From assembly GCA_963978545.1 (NCBI GenBank), contig OZ021730.1, forward strand, positions 8,749,796 to 8,813,795: DNA of 64,000 nucleotides, written 5' to 3'. This document shows, in pieces, positions 54,961-64,000 of this stretch. Every line of letters starts with the position of its first letter. Position 1 is the stretch's first letter. Made by a program: the position numbers and the translations under genes. Under the pieces are notes generated by a model. The model did no database searches. It was not told the DNA's origin and was given only the letters and a program-made list of their open reading frames with translations. The stretch comes from Linyphia triangularis. Taxonomy: Eukaryota > Arthropoda > Arachnida > Araneae > Linyphiidae.

Positions 54961-55595
54961 TTAAAGTAAGGATAAAAGATTCGGGCACTAGAGTCCCACC
55001 CACCATGGAGTCCTCATTATCGGGGATAGAGCCTGCCGGCAAGCAACAAAAATCATAAAAGAAAACAAAATATCAACAGAACTGTTACGCACAGCATGAC
55101 TCTATCGGGTTGTCCAGTACCTATACGCGAACGACTCGTCCCTGTAGAAGTCTCCACCCTTAACGAGATTCCCAGCAGACGAGCCGAACGCTTGATCCCT
55201 AGCCGCCGACGAAGTCGGACGACCAGCCGATTGATACACACGGGACCAATGTGCACCTCCCGTTTATCTGAAGCAAGGGCCAAAGTAGTGTATTGGGACA
55301 GTATGTCGCCCCTCAACTACCAGGATCCCCCTTTCCAGGGACACGGGTCTCCACGCACGGCAAACACGTGGGTGATTTAATCCCCAAGAGAAGCTGATGG
55401 CAACAGAGCGGCACAAAGCTTCTCAAGGGGAGCCCTCACCTCTGAAGAGGTAACCACAATGAGGGATGGAAGAGAAGCCAAACAATAAATACAAAACCAA
55501 AATAGGAAGGTAAAACAGAAGGAGGGATAGATCACTGGGGCGCCCCGGGGTTGTGAAGCCCGTATTTACTTATAGAAAGTAAACCCCCTGAGGGG
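54961..55595 (-). promoter_or_regulatory. 5' UTR of JC
   Basis: Same layout as JB: terminal hairpins at 55565-55595, then about 480 bp almost identical to J3, including the stretch open on both strands (55053-55316 minus, 55096-55380 plus). Confidence 0.65.
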
Positions 55596-55609
55596 TAAAC
55601 AAAGTTGAG
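55596..55609. repeat. Target-site duplication of JC, right copy
   Basis: TAAACAAAGTTGAG, identical to 49913-49926. Confidence 0.95.
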
Positions 55610-55716
55610 ATAGGGGAAAAAAGAAAAGAGGGAGAGAAGGAGAGATAAAAAAGATCGCTAGGACCCCGGGGTTGCGACGCCCGTGTTTACTTATAGAAAG
55701 TAAACCCCCTGAGGGG

Positions 55717-55728
55717 CCACAACGTTGT
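55717..55728. repeat. Target-site duplication of JA, right copy
   Basis: CCACAACGTTGT, matching 38332-38343. In Gypsy pol it encodes the NVVA of ADNVVADALSR-type sequence, read on both sides of the insert. Confidence 0.94.
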
Positions 55729-57526
55729 CAGCTCCGCTGATGTGTTGAATGTCGGTAGTGAACTGTCCGTTGAAGGACAGTTGATTCAACTGCACAGGAG
55801 GTAGCTTATCCCGACGTTGCTGAAAGGCGAACGTGATTGGCTTGTGATCCGTGTAAATCATGCAGTGGTGAGCTTCCAAGAGATAACGGAAGTGTTGCAC
55901 GGCCGTGAAGATAGCCAGCAGCTCGCGATAGTACGTCGGCCACTCAGCTTGTTTAGCAGAAAGTTTTTTTGAAAAAAATCCGAGAGGTTGCCATCCGCCG
56001 TCGGCATATTGCATCATTGCTGCTCCTACGCAGAGGTTGGACGCGTCAGTGAAGAGTCCAAGGGGAGCTCCATGATCCGGGTGGTATAACAGTGTTGCTT
56101 CAGCTAGAGCCGTTTTGGTCGCCTCAAACGCCCGTTCCAGGTCTGTGGTCCAAGCGACTGGCTGAGACCCGCGTAGAGATGATACCGCACCGTACAGCGG
56201 GGACTGGTGTTTCGCTGCACCTGGCAAGAATTGCCTGTAGAAATTTATCATTCCAAGAAAGCGTCGCAGATCCCGGGCGGATTTGGGAAGGGGAAAGTTT
56301 TGTAGGTCTGCTATGCGATCAGGCAGCGGTCGGGTGCCGTTGGCCGATATCTCATACCCCAGAAATGTAACCTTCGGTTTGCCCAATACGGTTTTGCGTG
56401 TATTTACCAACAGTCCATGCTCGGCCTAGCGTTGGAAAATGAGACGAAGGTGGGTCTTATGCTCTGCTTCACAGGTTGAATAAAAAAGAATGTCGTCTAT
56501 GTAGGGAAAGCAGAAATTCAGCCCTTTTAAAATTTCATCCACAAACCGTTGAAAGGTTTGGCCGGCATTGCGTAATCCAAAACCCATGAAGGGAAATTCG
56601 AACAGTCCGAATGGCGTGGTGATGGCTGTTTTAGGGATATCTTCTGGATTGACAGGAATTTGTGTAAATGCTTTGACGAGGTCGATGACAGAGAAGATTT
56701 TACACCCCTTCAGGAAATGCGAAAAATCATGTATGTACCGAACAGGATATCGATCTGGAATAGTTCGAGCATTCAAGGCACGGTAGTCCCCACAGGGGCG
56801 CCACCCGTTGGATTTCTTGGGTGTCAAATGCAGTGGTGAAGCCCACGGAGACTGGGAACGGCGTGCCGTACCCTCCTTGAGCATAGTCTCAAACTCCTCT
56901 TTGGCAATCTTGAGTCTATCGGGGGCCAGGCGGCAAGGACAACATAATATGGGTGGACCAGGTGTTGTCCGAATGAAGTGAGTTGTTGAATGCCGTACTG
57001 AACGAGGAGTACCCGAAGGGCGACTGAGTTCAGGAAACTCATCCAATATTTCAGCCATGGGTGATGAGCAGCGATTCACTAGCTTGATACTAGGTTGCAT
57101 TGTGTGCTGCCACGGTGCAGAAGCGTGCAGTCCTGTTTCCCCATCAACTATTCTCTTATTGCGGCAGTCTGGTAGGAGATTGAAGTGTGAAAGGAAATCT
57201 GACCCGATGATGGGAATAGAGACGTCTGCAACAACGAAACGCCAAGAAAAGTTTTTGCGGAGACCGATGTCCAGCGACAGGGTAATTGATCCATAAGTTC
57301 TAATAGTGGAATCGTTAGCAGCACTGAGTTCGTAGTTATATACAGGTTGTCGCCCATGGACGCGTGAACGAGGAAACACGCACACGTCGGATCCGGTGTC
57401 AATAAGAAACCTCACTTTTGAAGAGTTATCCGTGACGAGTAGGCGACTTCCTACAGTGAGGCAGCTAGCCGTCGCCGCTAATAGCTGCCGTTGGGGTTTT
57501 CCGAGAAAGAGCAGGGTAGTTCGCAA
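55729..57526 (-). pseudogene. G1 pol: protease, RT and most of RNase H
   Basis: Protease: [17 protein letters not shown] (catalytic DTG), about residues 38-55 of the frame. [71 protein letters not shown] (catalytic YIDD). A TAG stop at about 56428 follows IFQR. The frame then resumes HGLLVNTRKTVLGKPKVTFLGY, and RNase H LGLFTDASNLCVGAAM, YRELLAIFTAVQHF and YTDHKPITFAF (DED residues). It is cut at 55728 by JA. Only the TAG and the insertion clearly break this half. The upstream limit is shared with the end of gag (57478), implying overlap of gag and pol. Confidence 0.9.
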
Positions 57527-58476
57527 TGCCTAGCTCTATTTCCGAATCTACGATGATAAAAACATAGGTTTTCAGAAAATTCACGAATTGGTTCGGGGCT
57601 ATTGGTGCGACGACTCGGTGCTGAATCATCAGTGGAGCGGCGTCGACGAGAAGGGCTTCGCGCGAAACGACTTCTTGTTCTTGGAGGAATCGCCATCTTT
57701 AACGCTGCAACTTGGTTTGAGAGTTCCAACACTTGTTTTTCAAGTCGACTCGCTGTTTCCTCAGGCAACGGTGGCTGAGTCACCGAATTAACTCCCCCAT
57801 GTTGAAGAGGTGAGACTTGCATTTCTAAGATTCGGTCAGCGACCTTGGCCATTTCCTCAGGTGATAAAGATCTCTGCACCTGCAGAATTGCCTGGACGTG
57901 CGTGGGTAATCGCTGCAGCCACAGAGAACGCAATAGAGGCTCCGTCAACTCCACTGATCCGGCGGCGAGTGATTTTAAATGACGCAGAAAGTGGGAAGGT
58001 TTGCGATCACTGAGCTCCTCTCGATCTAGTAGCTGCCGAATTCGTTGTTCTGCTGATGAGGACAATCTCTGCACAAGTTCACGCTTGAGATGACCATAAC
58101 CGTCTTCTGTAGGTGGCGACGTGATGATGTCTTCCACCTTCGAAGCATATCGTGCCTCCAGATTCGCTACAACGTGGTGGAACTTTGTTTTATCCTGAGT
58201 TATTCCAGATAAAAGGAATTGCGATTCTACTTGAGCGAACCAGAGTCCTGGTTTCTCTGCCCAGAACGGTGGTAATTTGGCAGCGACACGGAAAACCGAC
58301 TGCTCGTTCCCAGTCGACGCCGAGCCTTCGTTTCTCGTCGCGGTGGCCGCCATTTTTCCTTCCTCCGGAATCAAAGTTGTGGGGGTTTGTAGAGCTAGCA
58401 GAGCTTGTTGTTGTTCCACTTGAGCTTTTAGATCAGCTATCTGCTTCAGAAGATCTTGCTGTTGACGTTCATCCAT
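57478..58476 (-). CDS. G1 gag
   Basis: The start is taken at [20 protein letters not shown] (58476), downstream of the primer-binding site; the frame is open further upstream through the LTR, but that Met would precede the binding site. 332 codons. An N-terminal coiled coil (about 1-40) is followed by a gag core ([76 protein letters not shown]), a second coiled coil, an Arg/Ser-rich stretch ([14 protein letters not shown]) and a terminal Cys/His knuckle ([18 protein letters not shown]). It forms the particle shell of the retrotransposon. No lesion seen. It overlaps pol by about 49 nt in a different frame, so pol would need frameshifting. Confidence 0.87.
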   Translation of the reverse strand: MDERQQQDLLKQIADLKAQVEQQQALLALQTPTTLIPEEGKMAATATRNEGSASTGNEQSVFRVAAKLPPFWAEKPGLWFAQVESQFLLSGITQDKTKFHHVVANLEARYASKVEDIITSPPTEDGYGHLKRELVQRLSSSAEQRIRQLLDREELSDRKPSHFLRHLKSLAAGSVELTEPLLRSLWLQRLPTHVQAILQVQRSLSPEEMAKVADRILEMQVSPLQHGGVNSVTQPPLPEETASRLEKQVLELSNQVAALKMAIPPRTRSRFARSPSRRRRSTDDSAPSRRTNSPEPIREFSENLCFYHRRFGNRARHCELPCSFSENPNGSY

Positions 58477-58481
58477 TCTAT

Positions 58482-58499
58482 CACCTATCCGGTTAACCA
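58482..58499 (-). other. Primer-binding site of G1
   Basis: On the minus strand TGGTTAACCGGATAGGTG begins 7 nt inside the 5' LTR. It starts TGG, as expected for pairing with the CCA end of a host tRNA. I cannot assign the tRNA from memory. Confidence 0.6.
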
Positions 58500-58506
58500 A
58501 TATGGG

Positions 58507-58655
58507 AATATTTATTATAACTTTTGTACCGCAATATTTACATGTCACGAACGTCTCAGTTCTCTTGTCTTTTCGCCCTCTGGTTCTTCGCTCCTCGCGC
58601 ATGCGCACTGACTCGCTCCGGGAACTTCCACTCCGCTTCGGAGCGGGCGGCCACA
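58507..58655 (-). repeat. 5' LTR of G1
   Basis: Starts TGTGGCCGCC in element sense and matches the 3' LTR at 36792-36940. A GCGCATGCGC palindrome is present. No TATA box is evident. The few differences from the other LTR indicate some time since insertion. Confidence 0.87.
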
Positions 58656-59410
58656 GGTTCAGAGGGAACTAACTAGGATCCTTAATGATGAAAATATATT
58701 CTATCATTCTTTCACTATGCCAGCAGACAAAGTCACTAAGGTGGTAATCCGTGGCCTACCAAATGATTGCTTAACTGAATTACTACTGAATTAGCAGAAT
58801 TAGGCTATGGCCCAAGCGAGGTAAAACAGATGAAATCTAGCAGATCTGGTCAGATTAAATTCATCCCCCTTTTCCTTGTCACCTTGCCTAGATCCGACAA
58901 AACCAGACAATTTCATAATTGCCAATATCTATTTAATCTGAAGATAAAGGTCGAAACTTACAGAGGTCGAACTGGACCTACACATTGTTTTAGGTGCCAA
59001 CAATTTTTTCACACTGCACAAAATTGCAGACATGAACTCAGATGTGTAAAATGCGGAGAAGCCCACTTAACTAAAGATTGTTCCAGAAATAAAGATGATG
59101 TAGATGCCCCCCCCCCCCAAAGTGTGCTAACTGCAATGGCCCCCACACTGCAAATTATAAGGAGTACCCTGTCTATTTAAATGCCTGCAGCATAATTACC
59201 CCACAGGTGCAACAGAGAAATAACTTTATACAATCTAGAACTGTTTCAAATACCGTTATGCAGGAGCTGTTCGAGGTGATGAAACAAACACAAATGAAGC
59301 AAAAACCATATTAAATCAAATCAACAACCAAATAAACTGGATTAAACAATCAGGCTTTGCTGATATCAAAAAGGATCTGGAGCAGATCAAAAAACGGCTT
59401 GAAATCTCCT
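58656..59410 (+). pseudogene. X-like LINE ORF1, C-terminal part, X2
   Basis: Continues the gag interrupted at 36788. After one extra G, the frame reads ELTRILNDENIFYHSFTMP, then VVIRGLPND, and a shift near 58785. LGYGPSEVKQMKSSRSGQIK, PLFLVTLPRS, NLKIKVETYRG and two CCHC knuckles follow (CFRCQQFFHTAQNC, CVKCGEAHLTKDC). A C-rich run at 59108-59119 shifts the frame before a third (CANCNGPH). This pre-C2HC plus zinc-knuckle layout is that of X-element-type ORF1 proteins. Multiple frameshifts. Confidence 0.8.
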
Positions 59411-60112
59411 GAATTAAATGTTTTCCCCCCTTTTACATTGGCAATTTGGAATGCCAATAACCTAGTTTACAGATTTGAAGAGTTTAAGGACTTCATTGAA
59501 GAACATAACATTGATATTGCAGTTGTTTCAGAAACCCATGCCAAACCCTGTCACCAACTTCAAATCCAAAACTACAACACTTTCAAAACTGATCGACTAC
59601 ATCATAGGGGTGGAGGAACGGCGATTTTCACTAAAAGGCATATTAAGGCTTCACTCTTCTCAGCTGATAACTCCAGGGGATATGAAAAAACTGATGTTAT
59701 TATAGACATTAAAGACCAGAGACCCATTCGCATTGTTGCAGTGTACAATCCGCCTAACAATAAACTCACTGACCTGGATGTTGAAGACAGTTTGCCCCCC
59801 AGCAAACAAGTTATTGCAGCAGGTGATTTTAATGCTAAAAACACTCTCTGGGGTTGTAACTACACCAATCCAGATGGAAAAACTATTGCTAACAACTTTA
59901 GAAAGAAAGGCATTCAAATCTTTGCTCCTAATCAACCAACTCACTACACTACACACAACAGAAGACCTGATATTCTTGATGTTCTCTTAACAAACACCAC
60001 CATCCCTATTGCTGTTGAAGTAACAAATGAGCTATCCTCAGATCACATCCCTGTTATTGCAGTCATAGGTATTCAAAACGATCCAGAAGTTAAGTACAAA
60101 TACAGAATAACA
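59411..60112 (+). pseudogene. X-like LINE ORF2 endonuclease domain, X2 (3'-truncated)
   Basis: An intact frame with LAIWNANNLVYRFEEFKDFI (Asn), VVSETHAKPC (Glu), VIAAGDFNAKNTLWGCNY (Asp/Asn), THYTTHNRRPDILDVLLT and ELSSDHIPVI (terminal SDH). All recognised metal-binding and catalytic residues of an APE-type endonuclease are present. The element then stops at about 60112, joining a minus-strand Jockey fragment, so RT and RNase H are gone. Confidence 0.85.
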
Positions 60113-60116
60113 GAAG

Positions 60117-60373
60117 TCTTAATATCTTGGTAGGGAACTGGCTGCTGCAGCGGGATTGAAGCCGCTTTAGCAGCAGAATCGGCCAATTCATTTCCTGAAA
60201 TTCCCATGTGACTGGGTACCCAGCAGAACAATATAGTAAATCCTTTCCTCTTAAGTGTGTGTAACTTTGACAAAATGTCAAAGGCAAGTGGATGGCTATT
60301 GGTTTTAAATTGCTTTAGACTTGACAAGGAGCTTAAACTGTCAGTATACACACAAAATTTGCGATTGTGGCAG
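60117..60373 (-). pseudogene. Jockey LINE RNase H fragment
   Basis: Nearly identical to 1180-1440 of J1: YTDSLSSLSSLKQFKTNSHP, WVPSHMGISGNELADS, PVPYQDIKTS. Here the second RNase H Asp motif reads YTDS, intact unlike J1. Its 3' part is missing at the X2 junction (about 60113-60117). Its 5' part is separated by the JD insertion and would lie beyond the window. Confidence 0.85.
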
Positions 60374-63300
60374 TTTGTTTGTTTGTTTATTTATTTGTTG
60401 TTTTATGGCGCAAAGGCAACACAAGGGCCATGCTGCGCCAAACAAACGATAAAAGAATCTAGAATGGGTGATGAGTTATAAATAGATGAAGATAAGATAT
60501 GATATAATAAAAGGAATAAAATGTGTTAAAACTCATTTTAAAAAATGAAGTAGTTTAAAAGGTTTAAAACTAGATATGAACAAAAACATTAGATATGATT
60601 TAAAAACCCGATCACTCTTAGAAATGCAAAAAGATTTGGATGGGGGTTTTCCCCAACCAAATCTTCAAGTTTTAAAATGGTTCTTTTAAAAAATTTAAGG
60701 CGTTGTGAATAAAATTTTGGACATGAAATTAAAATATGGTGCACAGTAATATCGCAACGACAAACATCACAAATGGGCGGATCTTCTCCCAGTACCAGAT
60801 GTCGATGCGTGAATCGGGTGTGACCAATGCGCAGACGAGTCAGTTTGACATCTGTCCGACGCATTGGATTTACTGGCCACATATGAAGATGGTTTTTAAT
60901 GATATGAAGTTTGTTGCTAGTTTGCAAATCCCATGCTTCTTGACGCAAAGAAAAAATAAACTTATGAATAAGTGATTTTATGTCTTGGTAGGGGACTGGC
61001 TGCTGAAACGGGATTGACGCCGCTTTAGCAGCAGAATCCGCCAATTCATTTCCTGAAATCCCCACATGACTAGGTACACAGCAAAACAAAATAACAAAAC
61101 CTTTCCTCTCAAGTTTGTGTAACAGAGATAATATGTCAGGAGCTATTGGATGACATATGTTGTTAAAGAGCTCCAGGCTTGTTAAGGCACTTAAACTGTC
61201 GCTGTATACACAAAATTTGCGATGGGAGCACAAAGAAATGTGCAGCAGAGCACAAAAAATTGCAACCATCTCAGAAGTAAAAACAGAGCAGGATTTATGA
61301 AGCGTGAAACTGACTGTGGATGTGTCAGACACAACACCACAGCCAACACGTTCACCTGCTTTGGATCCATCAGTATAGACTGCATGATAGTCTCTATACT
61401 GAAAACGGTGTAAACAAAAGATCTTCTGTAAAATTTCTGGGGCAGTGTCTGCTTTGTAATGCATCGCAAATGGATTTAAAAACTGAAATGATGGAATATC
61501 CCATGGAGGAAAGATCTGAGAATTAGCCAGCTGGATATCTAGGTCACTTAGAGCTGCATCCGACAGAACAGATTGAGCTCTTTCAGAAAATGGGCGAATG
61601 CTAGATGGACGTGCATTATATAGCCTACCAAGATATGCGTCAAGACTCAAATTCCGTAAAGGATGACAAAGATCAGATTTTATTCTACAGTAGTAGTTAG
61701 CGCTTAACTTTTTACGTCTAAGGTCAAGTGGGAGTTGACAACACTCTGTTAACAGACTCTCAATGGGTGAGGTGCGAAATGCACCTAAACAAATACGGGC
61801 AGCAGTATGGTGAACGGTATCCAATCTGCGCAGAAGAGATGCTCCTGCAGAACCATACGCAACGCATCCGTAGTCGATGCGAGATAAGATAACTGAATTG
61901 TAAATACGCAGCAAAGAAGTGCAATCAGCACCCCAAGATGTATTTGAGAGTACCTTGAGGATATTAAGCGATTTCTCGCACTTCTTGCGCAAGTATAAAA
62001 TATGTGGGAGAAAATTCATCTTGTTGTCGAAAATGACTCCCAGATACCTTATCTGGTTGACAACAGGGATGGGCGTGTTGCGTATGTGGATTTCAGGGTC
62101 AGGGTGAAGACCCCTCCTCCTACAGAAATGGACACAACTGCTTTTAGATGGTGATAGTTTATGGCCGTTTTGTTCACACCATTCTACAAGTCTGTTAACA
62201 GCAGTTTGTAATTGACGTTCAATTAAGCGCATGTTTGATCCTTGACATGAGATTTGCAAATCATCAACATATAAAGTTCCATGAACAAAGGGTGAAAGGA
62301 CATGAAGTATGTTACTGATATGAAGATTAAAAAGGGTGACACTTAAAACACAACCTTGAGGAACTCCCTCAGATTGGTTAAAATAATTAGAAAATGAAGC
62401 TCCAATGCGAACTCTAAAAACACGAGATGATAAAAAATTTTGAATAAAAAGGGGCAGATTACCCCTAAAACCAAAATTAAATAGAGTTTGCAGGATACCA
62501 TATCGCCACGTATGATCATACGCCTTCTCAATGTCGAAAAAGATTGAAACAAGATGATTCCTTTGCACAAAGGCATTGCGGACATCTGTTTCTAGTTTCA
62601 CGATGTTATCAAGAGTGGACCGTCCTCGTCGGAACCCACTCTGGAAAGGTGAAATGCATTTATCTTTTTCTAACATGTAAGAGAGTCGGGCGTTTACAAT
62701 ACGTTCAAAGGTCTTACAAAGGCAGCTCGTTAAGGCTATCGGTCGATAGTTTAGAGGATCCTTAGGATCCTTTCCAGGTTTCAGAATGGGGATTACAGTA
62801 GCTTCCCACCACAAGGTAGGAAAGATGTTCTCCTTCCAGATTCTATTAAAGAGAAAAAGGATGTTAAAAAGAGAATCTGGACTTAAATGGCGAAGCATTT
62901 GGTAACTGATCCCATCTGGACCTGGACTGGTGTCATGTGCTTTAGATAAAGCACTCTTCAATTCGTACATCTTAAGGTCACAGTTGTAGGAATATTCAAT
63001 ATTGCTTTTGAAATTAATTCCAGTCCGTTCAGCACGATTCTTAGTCACAAGAAAAGCAGGACTATAAGAATCGGAACTGGATACACTTTCAAAAGTTTCA
63101 CCGATAAGGTTAGCAATATCTTCAGGGGAAGAGAACACAGCAGCACCGGTTTGAAGTATCGGACAAGAATATTCCGGATACAAACCGTTGGCTGCTCTAA
63201 CCTTCTTCCACAACTGCTTGCTTGATGTTTTAGATGTAATTGAAGAGACATAACTTATCCAAGAATCCTTTTGACTCTGACGTCTAACTCTACGAGCAAA

Positions 63301-64000
63301 TGCCTTAGCCTTTTTAAAGGCGATAAGGTTTCCTGTAGTTGGGTATCTGCGGAAGATACCCCATAGCTTCCTTTGTTTCTTGTATGCAGACTGACAGTCT
63401 GCATTCCAGTATGATTTACAGTGCCGCAGTGTTCTAGGTGATGTCTTAGGAATCGAGGAGTCAGCAGCATTTAAAATTGCTTCAGTGACATTTTGGACAG
63501 CAGTATCAACATCCTGACTGTCCACCATTGTTCCTGTTATAACAGCCAACTCAGTATATTTATCCCAATTCGCCCTGTGGTATTTGTATGTAGGTAGACG
63601 GCTGTTCACACTACTTCTACCATTATGGGAAATGAGAATAGGGAAGTGATCACTGTTATGTAGATCACTTCCAACAGCAAAATTCAAGTATGGCAAAAGT
63701 ATAGGGGAACAAATGGCTAAGTCTAGTGAATGGAATGTTCTAGTGGGTTCATGAAAATAGGTTTTCTCCTCATTATTCAGGAGACAGAGACAGTGATCAG
63801 ATAACATATTTTCAATCTGTCTCCCACGAGGGTTCGTATTATTATTACCCCACATAGTACTGTGTCCATTAAGGTCACCAAGCAATAGAAATAGAGCTGG
63901 AAGCTGGTCAATCAAATCATTCAGCTCCTCTTGGCGGATGATAGCATGTGGCGGTAAGTATAGGCCACAGACTGTGAGAAGGGACTGTAAATGAAGTCTC
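60374..64000 (-). mobile_element. Jockey-clade LINE JD (runs off the window)
   Basis: 3' end at 60374 with TTTG repeats and the conserved hairpin at about 60405-60440, then the 3' UTR and ORF2 to the window end. It is inserted in the Jockey fragment at 60117-60373. Same subfamily as JB and JC. Confidence 0.93.
60589..64000 (-). CDS. JD ORF2 (partial at the window edge, otherwise open)
   Basis: The frame is open from the stop at 60589 to 64000 without a break; the N-terminal roughly 90 residues lie outside. Endonuclease: LLLGDLNGHSTMWGNN, NSDHFPILISH. RT: ILKPGKDPKDPLNYRPIALT, FFDIEKAYDHTWRY, GVPQGCVLSVTLF, YVDDLQIS. RNase H: VYTDGSKAGERVGCG, FTSEMVAIFCAL, VYSDSLSAL, CVPSHVGISGNELADS. It keeps the RT Gly that JC has lost. 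One oddity is the RNase H segment reading FCCVPSH rather than FCWVPSH. C-terminal CDVCRCDITVHHILISCP. The best candidate in the window for a recently active RT, provided its N-terminus and ORF1 are intact. Confidence 0.93.
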   Translation of the reverse strand, partial: RLHLQSLLTVCGLYLPPHAIIRQEELNDLIDQLPALFLLLGDLNGHSTMWGNNNTNPRGRQIENMLSDHCLCLLNNEEKTYFHEPTRTFHSLDLAICSPILLPYLNFAVGSDLHNSDHFPILISHNGRSSVNSRLPTYKYHRANWDKYTELAVITGTMVDSQDVDTAVQNVTEAILNAADSSIPKTSPRTLRHCKSYWNADCQSAYKKQRKLWGIFRRYPTTGNLIAFKKAKAFARRVRRQSQKDSWISYVSSITSKTSSKQLWKKVRAANGLYPEYSCPILQTGAAVFSSPEDIANLIGETFESVSSSDSYSPAFLVTKNRAERTGINFKSNIEYSYNCDLKMYELKSALSKAHDTSPGPDGISYQMLRHLSPDSLFNILFLFNRIWKENIFPTLWWEATVIPILKPGKDPKDPLNYRPIALTSCLCKTFERIVNARLSYMLEKDKCISPFQSGFRRGRSTLDNIVKLETDVRNAFVQRNHLVSIFFDIEKAYDHTWRYGILQTLFNFGFRGNLPLFIQNFLSSRVFRVRIGASFSNYFNQSEGVPQGCVLSVTLFNLHISNILHVLSPFVHGTLYVDDLQISCQGSNMRLIERQLQTAVNRLVEWCEQNGHKLSPSKSSCVHFCRRRGLHPDPEIHIRNTPIPVVNQIRYLGVIFDNKMNFLPHILYLRKKCEKSLNILKVLSNTSWGADCTSLLRIYNSVILSRIDYGCVAYGSAGASLLRRLDTVHHTAARICLGAFRTSPIESLLTECCQLPLDLRRKKLSANYYCRIKSDLCHPLRNLSLDAYLGRLYNARPSSIRPFSERAQSVLSDAALSDLDIQLANSQIFPPWDIPSFQFLNPFAMHYKADTAPEILQKIFCLHRFQYRDYHAVYTDGSKAGERVGCGVVSDTSTVSFTLHKSCSVFTSEMVAIFCALLHISLCSHRKFCVYSDSLSALTSLELFNNICHPIAPDILSLLHKLERKGFVILFCCVPSHVGISGNELADSAAKAASIPFQQPVPYQDIKSLIHKFIFSLRQEAWDLQTSNKLHIIKNHLHMWPVNPMRRTDVKLTRLRIGHTRFTHRHLVLGEDPPICDVCRCDITVHHILISCPKFYSQRLKFFKRTILKLEDLVGENPHPNLFAFLRVIGFLNHI

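Larger units (their letters stand above)
49927..55595 (-). mobile_element. Full-length Jockey-clade LINE JC
   Basis: 5669 bp between perfect 14-bp duplications (49913-49926, 55596-55609). The 3' end has a GTT/AAC-type repeat and the conserved hairpin. The 5' end is CCCCTCAGGGG. Inserted in the 5' UTR of JA in the same orientation. Very similar to JB and JD; ORF2 is a single open frame. Confidence 0.95.
38344..55716 (-). mobile_element. Jockey-clade LINE JA, itself split by JB and JC
   Basis: JA sequence is 38344-42099, 47789-49926 and 55610-55716, about 6.0 kb in total. It is flanked by CCACAACGTTGT at 38332-38343 and 55717-55728, a perfect 12-bp target duplication in the Gypsy pol gene. The 3' end has AACC repeats and a hairpin variant (TTGGCACAAGG...CTGCGCCAA). 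The 5' end has the shared CCCCTCAGGGG start. ORF1 and ORF2 are present but diverged from JB/JC. Confidence 0.92.
36792..58655 (-). mobile_element. Gypsy-type LTR retrotransposon G1, split by nested LINEs
   Basis: Two near-identical LTRs of about 149 bp (58507-58655 is the 5' LTR, 36792-36940 the 3' LTR), a primer-binding site next to the 5' LTR, gag, protease-RT-RNase H-integrase in Ty3/gypsy order, and a G-rich polypurine tract before the 3' LTR. Own sequence is about 4.5 kb (36792-38343 plus 55729-58655); the rest is inserted LINE DNA. The flanks share CAGG (36788-36791 and 58654-58657), the apparent target duplication. It interrupts ORF1 of X2. No env gene. Confidence 0.88.

Noticed and set aside
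58477..58608. Gag start at 58608 with an N-terminal CKYCGTKV zinc-like motif
   Set aside because: This part lies in the LTR and across the primer-binding site, and the same peptide appears from the other LTR (36841-36941). It would precede the normal leader, so the Met at 58476 is preferred.

Overview
The window looks like a repeat-dominated intergenic or intronic stretch of an arthropod nuclear genome. It is AT-rich, has eukaryotic GT-AG splice signals, and carries Jockey-clade LINEs, Merlin and ISL2EU DNA transposons, a Gypsy LTR element and tRNA-derived SINEs. A spider is my best guess from this mix; that is inference, not proof. There is no bacterial-type gene organisation and no convincing complete host gene. 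At most, a few candidate host exons are visible near 2.1-2.8 kb and 34.5 kb.

Layout. 0-8 kb: a partial SINE, a 5'-truncated Jockey LINE (J1), two candidate host exons, an unidentified gene remnant split by a SINE, and a long broken Jockey LINE (J2). 8-18 kb: a graveyard of two Merlin (IS1016-type) transposon lineages, reduplicated several times and peppered with SINEs and fragments of an X-element-like LINE. 18-19 kb: an X-like LINE fragment hit by a 306-bp hAT MITE. 19.84-27.39 kb: an almost complete ISL2EU-type transposon bounded by 17-bp inverted repeats. It has a THAP/DDE transposase gene (+) facing a YqaJ/SWIM gene (-). 29-34.5 kb: a 3'-truncated Jockey element (J3) next to an X-like LINE (X1).

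34.6-60.1 kb is a four-level nest. X-like LINE X2 holds a Gypsy element (G1) in its gag gene. G1 holds Jockey LINE JA at the end of its RNase H region (12-bp duplication). JA holds two further full-length Jockey LINEs, JB (+, 13-bp duplication, in the endonuclease region) and JC (-, 14-bp duplication, in the 5' UTR). From 60.4 kb to the window end is JD, a further young LINE whose ORF2 is open to the edge.

How the parts work together. The LINEs encode a CCHC nucleic-acid-binding ORF1 protein and an endonuclease/reverse transcriptase/RNase H ORF2 protein. Jockey-type and X-like LINEs share a 3'-terminal hairpin motif with the tRNA-derived SINE, which suggests the SINE is mobilised by LINE machinery. 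A 51-bp SINE tail with its own target-site duplication supports this. The least damaged coding potential is ORF2 of JC (1226 codons) and of JD (open to the edge). All DNA-transposon genes and the Gypsy pol are broken.
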